Positions 19,817 to 28,592 of a stretch of 64,000 bases of DNA are shown here, piece by piece. The stretch's first letter is position 1, and each line of letters begins with the position of its first letter. The notes beneath the pieces are model-generated. The model made no database searches, was not told where the DNA came from, and was given only the letters and a program-made list of their open reading frames with translations. The position numbers and the translations under genes were made by a program. This DNA is from JAVVEG01 sp032251455 (lineage in GTDB: Bacteria > Pseudomonadota > Gammaproteobacteria > Pseudomonadales > Pseudohongiellaceae). The stretch spans positions 1 to 64,000 of the forward strand of contig JAVVEG010000016.1 of NCBI GenBank assembly GCA_032251455.1. Direction: 5' to 3'.

Positions 19817-22396
19817 TTATCTGCGCAAAATAGCCTGCAGCCGTTGCCTGACCTGATAGCCCACCACTGCTTCGGCCAGCAGTGTCTGACAAGTCAGGCG
19901 CGCCTGCTGGCCAATTTCAGCCGCCAGTTCAGGGTGTTCTTTGATCTGACGCATCTTTACGGCAGCATCCCTGATATCCGGGTCTGCCCAGCGCTGTCCT
20001 TTCCGATACGGACCGTAATCCTGATCCAATTCTGTCAGGCGATAGTCAACCAACATTGAATTGCCTGTGTTCATGAAGTCCATATTGCCGGACCATCCGG
20101 TTGCCACGACGACCTTGCCGCGTGCCATTGCTTCAGCGATAACCAGGCCAAAACCCTCGGAGCGATGCAGCGAGACAAAACACTCTACGGAATCGATTAA
20201 GCGGTTGACATCTTCCCGGCCCAGATAGCCTTCCAGCAAGTGGATGTTTTGATGCTTTTCAGCATATGCCCGCAATTGAGCGGTAATCTCGGGTCGAATT
20301 TCGGGATTGGACAGTTTGACCAGCAGTTCTGCTGAATCATCGCCAGCAAATGCTGCAATGAAGGCCTCGACTGCGCCCATGGGGTTTTTGCGTTCTGGCA
20401 CGCTGAGCATATCGGCCATGGCAAGAAAGCTGAACGCTTCAGGATTGAGACCAAATCGTGCTTTGTCCGGATTGAGACTTGCGGGAATCTCAATCGTATG
20501 CGGAATGCAGACAACGGGAACAGGAGATTTTGCCGCCACTGCGCGCTGACAGAATGTTGAGGGGACCCAGATTTCATCAAAGTGCTGGAAGCTGCTCAGC
20601 CATTCATCCGGGAATTCGGGTAATTCCCATGCCCAGAAACCAATACAGCGTCTTCCCGCGAAAAACTGATCCCCCAGGGAGTCATAGGCAACCCATGCCT
20701 GATCTGCGTTGATGTGAAACAGATTGATCGCATAGTGCAGCCGTTCCAGTGAGTTTGTTTGAGGGTCTTCACTTTGGCGGGAAATATTGCCCACATCAAA
20801 ATTGATGCTTGAATGTGGCACTGCAACTGCCTGCAGTGCACGCAGCATGGAGCGCGCTGATTCGCCCACACCACTTTCCGAGCGCAGATAACCGATCACG
20901 TTGATACCGGCAGGTGAGTCTGTGGATTGAGCCTTGGCCATAGCCACAGGACGTTGTGCCAGCTCGCCTTGATAAGCTCTCTGCAGCAATCTCATTCGTA
21001 TCCGATGGCGGAGGGATTTGCTCAGGAAAGGACGAACCAGATGGCGACTGGCCCAGGCTGCCTTGTACAGCATCTTGCCAAAGCTGGCAGACCAGGGGAG
21101 ATTGTGGTCACCTGCAACATTTTCTGCGTCGGCGCCAGTATTGGTGCCTGGAGAGGAATTACTGGACACAGACATTTTATCGGGCCGCATTGAATCCACC
21201 AAAATGCCTGGAATACCAATCTGTTGTTCAGCATTTTCCAGGTACCAGTCAACATAGGCTTGTCTGTGCATTGATTGAATGTCGGGAAATGCCTGCTGGA
21301 GGTCTTCACGGGTACAGTACACACTCCAGGCCAGGCGGGTGATCAATGGTCGCCCGGCATCCACTTTCTCGTTCAGCAGATCAATCACAAACTGCTCACC
21401 AGCCGCAGTGCGCAGGTCGGGAATTTGCTGATCCCAATCCAGGTTCTCGCGCAGGAAGCGCCGAGCGCAATCAGGTAGCGGCAGACCGCTGCTCATCTGG
21501 GCAAAGGCGTAGGGAAATGCCGCAAACTTGTCACGTCCACTGGCATCTATCCGTTGGCTGTACAGTTTAAAAAGAGTTTGTGTTGCCGCGTTCAGATTGG
21601 AAAGCTTGAAGCGATCCTGATGTTTGCTGATGGAAGGATTTTTGCTGTCATACCCTGAATAATGGAAAAAGAACAGAGGCTCTCCGTTTACCAGGTACTT
21701 TTCCTTCTCATTTTTTTCGATGGTTCTGTGCATAAGATTCCAATAGGCGACGTTCCACCCCGGCGATCTTGCTATCAGGCTGTCGGCAAAAATTCCAGGC
21801 ACAATATCCATCCATTTCTGGTCGGTAAACAAGCCGTTGGGGATATCAACCACGCACAGGCGCGACAACCTCTGTTGCCACCATGTCAGCAGTTTCTGTG
21901 CTGAAAACGAACGCCTGAGTGCCAGAAAGCCCAGGTTATAGGTTCCGCTTTGCATGATGGAGACTTCGGAAGGGTGGCCGTCATCGTGGATGAAATCAGT
22001 CAAATGAGGCGTCAATACAATGCTGGCCTGGTCAAGAGAGCTCAGCAGCGTATCACCTGATGAGAACAGCTGGATATCCGGATCAAAATAAATGACTTTG
22101 TCCAGTTTGCCGGAATCGAGTAGATGCGAGAAAACAAAGGGTTTGATTGCTGTATTCAGTTCAAGAATAGTGTACTGATAAAGCAAACGATCAAGATGAG
22201 GGATTGGCAGGGATTCAATACCTATTACTTCAAATTGCAGCTCGTCAACAGGGATGCCATCGATTGAATCACAAATGGCCACAACCCGGCGTGCGGAGGG
22301 CATGTGCTCGGCCACGCTGTGCATCAGGTTTATGGCAAAATGCAGATAATTTCTTGAAACGATGGTAAAAACACAACAATCAGACGAAAGTGACAT
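19817..22396 (-). CDS. Large bimodular glycosyltransferase
   Basis: An 859-residue protein with two transferase modules. Residues 1-270 resemble a nucleotide-sugar transferase with YFDPDIQLF as the DxD-type metal motif (about 105-113). Residues about 490-850 are a GT4/GT-B module starting INVIGYLRSESGVGESAR, with the EX7E motif EGFGLVIAE near residue 745. Between them lies a variable linker (about 390-480). ATG 22396 is preferred over a GTG one codon earlier. It lies 53 bases after the PIG-L/GT2 gene and 44 before the glycosidase on the same strand, so the three probably form one operon for a surface or exported glycan. Confidence 0.82.
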   Translation of the reverse strand: MSLSSDCCVFTIVSRNYLHFAINLMHSVAEHMPSARRVVAICDSIDGIPVDELQFEVIGIESLPIPHLDRLLYQYTILELNTAIKPFVFSHLLDSGKLDKVIYFDPDIQLFSSGDTLLSSLDQASIVLTPHLTDFIHDDGHPSEVSIMQSGTYNLGFLALRRSFSAQKLLTWWQQRLSRLCVVDIPNGLFTDQKWMDIVPGIFADSLIARSPGWNVAYWNLMHRTIEKNEKEKYLVNGEPLFFFHYSGYDSKNPSISKHQDRFKLSNLNAATQTLFKLYSQRIDASGRDKFAAFPYAFAQMSSGLPLPDCARRFLRENLDWDQQIPDLRTAAGEQFVIDLLNEKVDAGRPLITRLAWSVYCTREDLQQAFPDIQSMHRQAYVDWYLENAEQQIGIPGILVDSMRPDKMSVSSNSSPGTNTGADAENVAGDHNLPWSASFGKMLYKAAWASRHLVRPFLSKSLRHRIRMRLLQRAYQGELAQRPVAMAKAQSTDSPAGINVIGYLRSESGVGESARSMLRALQAVAVPHSSINFDVGNISRQSEDPQTNSLERLHYAINLFHINADQAWVAYDSLGDQFFAGRRCIGFWAWELPEFPDEWLSSFQHFDEIWVPSTFCQRAVAAKSPVPVVCIPHTIEIPASLNPDKARFGLNPEAFSFLAMADMLSVPERKNPMGAVEAFIAAFAGDDSAELLVKLSNPEIRPEITAQLRAYAEKHQNIHLLEGYLGREDVNRLIDSVECFVSLHRSEGFGLVIAEAMARGKVVVATGWSGNMDFMNTGNSMLVDYRLTELDQDYGPYRKGQRWADPDIRDAAVKMRQIKEHPELAAEIGQQARLTCQTLLAEAVVGYQVRQRLQAILRR

Positions 22397-22449
22397 CACT
22401 ATGCAATCCAGCTTCCCTGGCTCAATACTTGGTGAACATGAGCATAAAA

Positions 22450-24417
22450 TTAGTTGGTGGGTTTTATCAGTTTACGCAAGAGCCATAGCCGTCGCCTGCT
22501 GGAAAATTGCAAGGCTGCCAGCTCGGCCCTGGTATGGTTTAGTTCAGAGGCAAGTTCAGCAATATGGGCTTCCTCTTTGGCCAGTTGAGCATCCTTATCT
22601 GCCAGGTGCGATTCCTGCTCTGCCAGGAGGGAGTTTTTTTCTGCCAGATCAACCTCTTTCTTTCTCAGCAAGGAATCCTGTTCTGCCAAAAGTGTGTCTT
22701 TTTCTGCAAGATGAACCTCTTGTTCTCTCAGCAGAGCAGCTTGCTTTATCAGATCGGTATCCTTTGCTTCCTGCATACTTTCCAGTCGGGTCACGTGCTG
22801 CTTAAAATTTACGATTTCATTATCGCGTGCAGCCGTGATCTGCCTCAGTCCGTCAAGCTCAGTTGCCAATTCTTTGCTGTGAGCGATTGCTGCCTCTAAC
22901 TGCACCTCAGCTGCGTTTCTGTTTCGGTACTGTTGCTGAACATAGCTAAGCAGCTGGTCAAAATCTTCAGCATCAAGTGCGCCGAACCATTTGGCCCGCA
23001 ATTTTCTCAGCTGTTCCTGATTGCTTGCCGAAGGTGCAAATACATCGCTGCCGTCGGCCTCGTTCTTGCAGTAATACGCGGACAGGTGGCCGGTAGATAC
23101 CATGTCGGCATGACGGGTCAGTTGTAACCAGAAATCCCAATCCTCGAATACTTCCAGTTCTTGATCAAAGCGGCAGTTATATTTATCGCGGGCGTCGGGT
23201 AGGCGGAACAGCACTGAGTGAATGGGCAAATAATTTTCAAACAGCAGGCGGTAACGGTCGAAGTGGCCAGTGAAGATATGTTCTGTTTGCCAGGAGTTGC
23301 CGTTTGACAGGCCCATTTCTACATCACTTCTGGCTGCTATAGCGGCAGGTGACTTTCTTAACGCATCCATCAGGCTGCTGATATGCTCTGGCGTTATCCA
23401 GTCATCATCATCCAGAAAGAGGGCAAACTCACTGTCCGCCTGCTGCAGCAACTGGTTGGCCGCAGCGGGGCGGCTGAAACCGGTGTCACTGTCGATAAAA
23501 CGCACGGGGAAACCGCCTGCCGTTTTTGCTGCTTTGGGATGCCCGTTGCCGCGCGCATTGAGGAGCAGGACCTCCACGTTGGGCCAGGTCTGCAAGGCCA
23601 CAGAATTCAGCGTCCGGGCCAGGCTTGCACGCCCCATGCTGCGAATCAATACCGTGACTTTGGGACAATCCTGCCGGATCGATACCAGGTTCAGCCGTTC
23701 CTGGCGTTGCAGTTCCGGTTCGGCCAGCAAATCCGGTTGACGCAATTCGTCTGCTTCCAGCAAACGATAGGCCTCGACATAGTGTATCGAGCTGCCCAGC
23801 GTGTAACTGCGAAACTGGTTCAGGCCCAGTATCAGTTCATCATAGGGAGACAGGGCAAGTTGTGAGGCGTAACAGCGTATGGCGCTGCGCTTGGCTTCCA
23901 CCACGGCACTGATATCCACCAGCGTATTGACATAATGCAGCGGTGCTCCGACCTCGTACAGTGCCACCCTGACGGTTTGGCCCTGTGCATTGACGCGACG
24001 TGCCGCTTCTATCACCAGCCAGGCTGTGCTGCGGTGATCGGGGTGAATCTCGTTGATCCCCGGGCACAGCAACAGATCTGCGCCTGATGTCAGTATCGCT
24101 GCGACAGTCTTCTCGATGAGCTCTTCATGGTACTTCACGCCCCGGTCAGGTTCCCGCCACCAATGCGCCTGTCTGACTGATAAACTCTTGCCGGCTGCCT
24201 GGCTTTCTGCCTCGCGGGTGGCAGCCCCAGCCTTGCCGTGGTCGCCAAACTCGCCGGAGGTGAGGTAAATGACATCGACAGGAATTTCTTCCTGGGCGTA
24301 GGTGGCGAGCAAGCCACCACAGCCGATGGCTTCATCATCCGGATGAGGTGCAAAAACCAATACCGATCTGGCGGGAATTGAAGTGACAGCGGTATAGGGA
24401 GTTAAGTTCGTTTCCAT
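22450..24417 (-). CDS. PIG-L deacetylase / GT2 glycosyltransferase / coiled-coil fusion
   Basis: A 655-residue three-part protein. Residues 15-235 are a PIG-L (LmbE-like) zinc deacetylase with the motif PHPDDE (24-29) and a second metal motif EIHPDH (about 125). Residues about 250-490 are a family 2 glycosyltransferase (VTVLIRSMGRASLARTLNSV, FLDDDDWITPEH). Residues about 510-640 form a coiled coil ending in a run of at least nine heptads of the type LLAEQDS and HLAEKDT. It could deacetylate and extend the same glycan, with the coiled coil used for assembly with the neighbouring transferase. No signal peptide is seen. Confidence 0.82.
   Translation of the reverse strand: METNLTPYTAVTSIPARSVLVFAPHPDDEAIGCGGLLATYAQEEIPVDVIYLTSGEFGDHGKAGAATREAESQAAGKSLSVRQAHWWREPDRGVKYHEELIEKTVAAILTSGADLLLCPGINEIHPDHRSTAWLVIEAARRVNAQGQTVRVALYEVGAPLHYVNTLVDISAVVEAKRSAIRCYASQLALSPYDELILGLNQFRSYTLGSSIHYVEAYRLLEADELRQPDLLAEPELQRQERLNLVSIRQDCPKVTVLIRSMGRASLARTLNSVALQTWPNVEVLLLNARGNGHPKAAKTAGGFPVRFIDSDTGFSRPAAANQLLQQADSEFALFLDDDDWITPEHISSLMDALRKSPAAIAARSDVEMGLSNGNSWQTEHIFTGHFDRYRLLFENYLPIHSVLFRLPDARDKYNCRFDQELEVFEDWDFWLQLTRHADMVSTGHLSAYYCKNEADGSDVFAPSASNQEQLRKLRAKWFGALDAEDFDQLLSYVQQQYRNRNAAEVQLEAAIAHSKELATELDGLRQITAARDNEIVNFKQHVTRLESMQEAKDTDLIKQAALLREQEVHLAEKDTLLAEQDSLLRKKEVDLAEKNSLLAEQESHLADKDAQLAKEEAHIAELASELNHTRAELAALQFSSRRRLWLLRKLIKPTN
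22551..22740 (-). repeat. Heptad-encoding repeat array
   Basis: Nine consecutive seven-residue units (LLREQEV, HLAEKDT, LLAEQDS, LLRKKEV, DLAEKNS, LLAEQES, HLADKDA, QLAKEEA, HIAELAS) can be read as three 21-residue super-repeats. The 63-base period at DNA level suggests growth by tandem duplication. Confidence 0.75.
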
Positions 24418-24552
24418 ACTTTTTAGAGGAAATGGCTGTGAGCTTGCGATGGTGGCATAGACTATATTCGATCTGCACCGGAAACTCTACACGGAAGACG
24501 CACAGACGACAGGCGGACGACACCGATCGCGCCGCGGGCAAACTCTCCAGAC

Positions 24553-26826
24553 TCACTGCTGTTGCTGTATTTGCTGCATCAGCCCGGCAGGCAGACCCGC
24601 ATCTCCCTGGCTGTAATCGCAGACCCCCTCGGGGAAGATGGCCTGTAATTGCTGCAGGTAAGGATGCATATCGATACTGCCATAAACACCAGTGGCAATC
24701 GCCTGGGTTACGCTCTGGCGGTGGCATTTGAAGACATCGGCACTTACTGCGTTCCCCGCCACTTCCCGGGATGTCTGGTAGGCGGGGTAAACCTGCATGC
24801 AGGCCCCGGCCGGTTTGCCATTCCAGGGGCCGTCCCAGACATCAGCACCGGCGGCGATGAGTTCCCCCTTGGCAGAGAAACAACTGTCACTGGCCTGGGC
24901 TGGCTTGTTGGCGACCACAGAACGTAGCGGGTACTGCCTCATATTGCTCATCCATTCATCGATCAGGGCAAAAGCTTCGGCTTGCGGATCATGAGGTATT
25001 GTGGTCATCCAGATCAGTTGATTGTCGGCGTGTCCCTGCGCCTTGATCATACGGGCGCGAGTCGAGAACGAGGCGCTGGAGTGGTGCATGTCCAGCACCG
25101 GGTCCAGATAGTGGCGCAGGTCGATAATGGGAATGTCGGCAATGCCGAGAAAGACATGGCCGGAACGATAGATCCCCTGTATGGCCGCCAGGCTACCCTG
25201 GCTGCGGGGCGCTACGGTTAAACCCTGGGAGAACGGTTTTACGGTCATGTTGTGCTCGCCCCACAGATTTATTTCCGGTGGGAAAAGCGCACCTCCGGTG
25301 AGGAACCAGAATTTCTCTGCCTGCATGGCATCCTGTGTTACCCAGCCGCCGACTTTGGCATTGAGATCGAGGAAGGTCTGGGGAGTGATCAAGCCCTGTT
25401 GCAGGGCCTGGAGCCCGTATTGTACCCCAATGTTATCCCACGGGGAGTTGGCAAAACCGGCTGCATCGCGGCCATAGAATTCCCTTAAATCATCCCAGTG
25501 TGTCCATTGTACCGAGTCGGCAACCGCCGGGGCGTAATCGACGCTCTCCAGCGCAAACTTGGGGTTATTGATCAAGGGGGTCAGTCCTCGCCAGGCGTTG
25601 GCACATTCGCTGCTGCCGCGCCAGGCCTTGAGGGCATCAGCAGGATTGCCACCACTCAATGCCTGGATGGCAACCAGGGCTGCGAAGGGGCTGCTGACGG
25701 CGGAGCTGGCATTCAGTCCTTCAATCCAGCGTCGGTTCTCCCATGTTTGCCAGAGCGGTTCATCAGCGGCGGTGGCATCAAAATAGTATTCCAGCAGTTC
25801 GCAGTCCAGTATATGAATGGTCTGGGTGACCATGTCGGGATAGGAATACAATGGAATGGCGGCATCGATGATGCCCGGGTGATTCTGGGCCAGCAGGTAT
25901 TGCTGCAGGGCACCACCCGACCCGCCAATACCGACGGTATACAGGGGCTCTTCGTACAGGGCGGTGAACTGTGTCTTTACCCGCAGGGCAGTGTCTTCGG
26001 CCAACCAGATATTATAGTGATTGCTGGTATCGTTGGCGCTGGAGAACACCACGGCATAACCCTGACGCAGTTGCTCATAGCGGTCCCGGAAAATATTCCG
26101 GGTGGAAAAATTCCCTTGCTGTCTGCCGATGCCGACCCCGCCACTGAACTGATAAATCAGCCGCTTATTCCAGTAGTCCGACTCAGGAGAGTCAATGGTT
26201 TCATTCTCGCCACGCAGTACCGCAATGGCGTAGAAGAAGCGGTTGATGGTGCCGGTTTCCAGACGCACGATGAAATCGATCTGTTCACCATTGACAGTGA
26301 TCTGTTCGATATCGCCGTCCGCTTCTTCCAGTGGGAAAAAATCTGTACTGCCTTTTTTGTTGTAATAGTAGCGGGCCTGGCTGGGAAACAGACAGTCCAT
26401 GCTGTAGCCAATAACTGTATTGGGATCAGCCCGGTTTTCATGCACAGCATGAATCGGAATGCCATAACCCAGCTGGTTATCAGGTTCCGGCTGCACGTTG
26501 GCATTTTCCAGCCAGTCTCTGGAATTGTCGCGCCCGCACAGGAAAGGGTATTGTTTCTCGCCTGCGAACAGGGCTTCGGCAGGGCCGGTTTCACCCAGGC
26601 GAATGGGGAAGTCCCAGGTTTCCGCTGGCCGTTGCTGCAGGCGAGGGTGCTCACCGGCATAGGCCGGATAACTGCTGGTCTGCCCGGGTGGCATGGCCAG
26701 CACGAGAGTCTGTCCGGCAGCAGGTGCCGAGGGTGCTTGCTGATAGATGAGATACCCAACTACGGTGATGGCGAGGAGACCGGTCAGGGTAAGCCCCAAC
26801 ACCAGCCACAACAATTTCTTCCACAT
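24553..26826 (-). CDS. DUF6351 family exported alpha/beta-hydrolase-like protein
   Basis: A 757-residue protein anchored by one N-terminal membrane helix (about 5-28, LLWLVLGLTLTGLLAITVVGYLIY). It contains an alpha/beta-hydrolase-like elbow GIGGSGGALQQY (about residue 300) followed by AAIPLYSYPD, and a conserved C-terminal region (YRSGHVFLGIADIPIIDLRHYLDP, ARMIKAQGHADNQLIW). These features match the uncharacterised DUF6351 family. Start ATG 26826 has AGGA upstream; longer in-frame starts lack a signal anchor at the end. It heads the minus-strand block but is 135 bases from the next gene, so co-transcription is uncertain. Confidence 0.7.
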   Translation of the reverse strand: MWKKLLWLVLGLTLTGLLAITVVGYLIYQQAPSAPAAGQTLVLAMPPGQTSSYPAYAGEHPRLQQRPAETWDFPIRLGETGPAEALFAGEKQYPFLCGRDNSRDWLENANVQPEPDNQLGYGIPIHAVHENRADPNTVIGYSMDCLFPSQARYYYNKKGSTDFFPLEEADGDIEQITVNGEQIDFIVRLETGTINRFFYAIAVLRGENETIDSPESDYWNKRLIYQFSGGVGIGRQQGNFSTRNIFRDRYEQLRQGYAVVFSSANDTSNHYNIWLAEDTALRVKTQFTALYEEPLYTVGIGGSGGALQQYLLAQNHPGIIDAAIPLYSYPDMVTQTIHILDCELLEYYFDATAADEPLWQTWENRRWIEGLNASSAVSSPFAALVAIQALSGGNPADALKAWRGSSECANAWRGLTPLINNPKFALESVDYAPAVADSVQWTHWDDLREFYGRDAAGFANSPWDNIGVQYGLQALQQGLITPQTFLDLNAKVGGWVTQDAMQAEKFWFLTGGALFPPEINLWGEHNMTVKPFSQGLTVAPRSQGSLAAIQGIYRSGHVFLGIADIPIIDLRHYLDPVLDMHHSSASFSTRARMIKAQGHADNQLIWMTTIPHDPQAEAFALIDEWMSNMRQYPLRSVVANKPAQASDSCFSAKGELIAAGADVWDGPWNGKPAGACMQVYPAYQTSREVAGNAVSADVFKCHRQSVTQAIATGVYGSIDMHPYLQQLQAIFPEGVCDYSQGDAGLPAGLMQQIQQQQ

Positions 26827-27019
26827 TATCCTGATTTCCTGGTTTGAGATTCTATAGCGTTCATGCGTGCCCAGTGCATAGAGACCTGACTGCAGGGGGG
26901 TGGATTTCAGCGCCCGGATTTCACTGGACATTCCCAGCCTGGCTGATTAGTCTCACCCCCTGCCTGGGAACAAGAATGCCATAGCTATGATACTGGCAGG
27001 GAGAGGTCAAGCGCACGTT

Positions 27020-28576
27020 ATGAAAAATAAGAATTTGCCTGCCAACGAGTGTGGGCCCGAGCAGAAGCGGACAGATTCGTATAGCCGTACCCAAAGCCTT
27101 GGTTTGTTGTTGGGCCCTTCGCTGTTTGCGCTCACACTGTTGTTTTTTGCGCCACCAGGCCTGACCCCGGAAGCCCGGTCCGTATTGGCAATCACGCTGT
27201 GGGTGGCGACCTGGTGGATAACCGAAGCCATTCCCATTCCGGCCACCTCCTTGCTGCCTATCCTGCTGTTACCGATCACCGGTGCGCTGGACAGCGGTAC
27301 GGTGACCTCAGCCTATGGCGACGATATCATTTTCCTGTTCATGGGCGGATTTTTCATTGCGACTGCCATGGAGAAGTGGAATCTGCACAAACGCATGGCG
27401 CTGGCCATCATTGCTTTTGTGGGCACCAGTACGCAGCGTATCCTGCTGGGCTTCATGATTGCCACCGGATTTCTGTCGATGTGGGTGTCCAACACGGCCT
27501 CGGTGATGATGATGGTGCCCATGGCGCTGGCCATTGCTGCCCAGGTGGCCCATGCGCTGCAGGGCAAGCCGGAAGCGGTGGACATTCCTGTCTTCGAGAA
27601 GGCTTTGATTTTTGGTGTCGGCTATGCCGGTACCATCGGCGGCATGGGTACCCTGATTGGCACTCCACCCAATATCATTCTGGCCGCCCAGGCCAGGCAA
27701 CTGTTCAATGTAGAGATCACCTTTGCCAGCTGGATGCTGATTGGTGTGCCCGTTGTCATCCTGTTGTTGTTTATCACCTGGCTGTATCTTGGCCGCATCG
27801 CTTTCAGAATGAGCATCAAGGGTTTGCCCGGTGGCCGGCAGCTGATTCAGCAGGAGCGCAAAATGCTGGGTACCATTTCCTTCGAGGAGAAGGCAGTGGC
27901 GGCCGTCTTTATCTTTGCTGCGTTCATGTGGATCAGCCGCGGATTCATCTGGGCAGACATCCTGCCCGAGCTGCGTGATGGCATGATTGCAGTAACGGCC
28001 GCAGTCATGCTGTTCATGATTCCAACCCGCAGCCAGGACGATGACGGTAATAAACGCAGAATTCTGGAATGGCGGGACTCCCGTGAGATTCCATGGGGTA
28101 TTCTGCTGCTGTTTGGTGGGGGTCTTGCCATTGCTGCCGGCTTCCGGGAGACAGGTCTGTCCGCCTGGATGGGTAATCAGCTGACCGTGCTGGACGGCTT
28201 GCACATGCTGGTTATCATCAGCAGTGCCACTTTGCTGATCCTGTTTCTGACCGAGATCACTTCCAACACGGCCACCGCCACGATGATTCTGCCGGTGGTG
28301 GCAGCGCTTGCCCTGGCCCTGGACATGCATCCTTTCGCCTTGATGATTCCCTGTGCCATGGCGGCCAATTGTGCCTTCATGCTGCCGGTGGGAACGCCTC
28401 CCAATGCCATCATTTTTGCCACCGACAAGTTGAAGATTGCAGAGATGATGCGGGTCGGTTTCCTGGTCAATATCCTCTCGGTGGTATTGATAGTCTTGAC
28501 TGTATATTACCTGGTGCCCTGGCTGTGGGGCATTGATTTGAACACGGTGCCGCCCGGCTTCGACTTGCAGCCTTGA
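27020..28576 (+). CDS. SLC13/DASS family sodium-coupled anion symporter
   Basis: A 518-residue inner-membrane carrier for dicarboxylates or sulfate. Signatures are WWITEAIPIPATSLLPI, GDDIIFLFMGGFFIATAMEKW, SMWVSNTASVMMMVPMALAI, GMGTLIGTPPN and its C-terminal counterpart SNTATATMILPV with LPVGTPPNAIIF, the two Ser-Asn-Thr sodium/substrate motifs. Start ATG 27020 is chosen; ATG 26987 would add 11 residues. It stands alone between divergent and convergent neighbours. Substrate not determinable. Confidence 0.9.
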   Translation: MKNKNLPANECGPEQKRTDSYSRTQSLGLLLGPSLFALTLLFFAPPGLTPEARSVLAITLWVATWWITEAIPIPATSLLPILLLPITGALDSGTVTSAYGDDIIFLFMGGFFIATAMEKWNLHKRMALAIIAFVGTSTQRILLGFMIATGFLSMWVSNTASVMMMVPMALAIAAQVAHALQGKPEAVDIPVFEKALIFGVGYAGTIGGMGTLIGTPPNIILAAQARQLFNVEITFASWMLIGVPVVILLLFITWLYLGRIAFRMSIKGLPGGRQLIQQERKMLGTISFEEKAVAAVFIFAAFMWISRGFIWADILPELRDGMIAVTAAVMLFMIPTRSQDDDGNKRRILEWRDSREIPWGILLLFGGGLAIAAGFRETGLSAWMGNQLTVLDGLHMLVIISSATLLILFLTEITSNTATATMILPVVAALALALDMHPFALMIPCAMAANCAFMLPVGTPPNAIIFATDKLKIAEMMRVGFLVNILSVVLIVLTVYYLVPWLWGIDLNTVPPGFDLQP

Positions 28577-28592
28577 GTAAGGGCAACCTGGT

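Noticed and set aside
25498..26847. Long plus-strand open frame (449 codons) opposite the DUF6351 gene
   Set aside because: It is antisense to a clearly coding minus-strand gene with a membrane anchor and conserved motifs, and its translation resembles no family.
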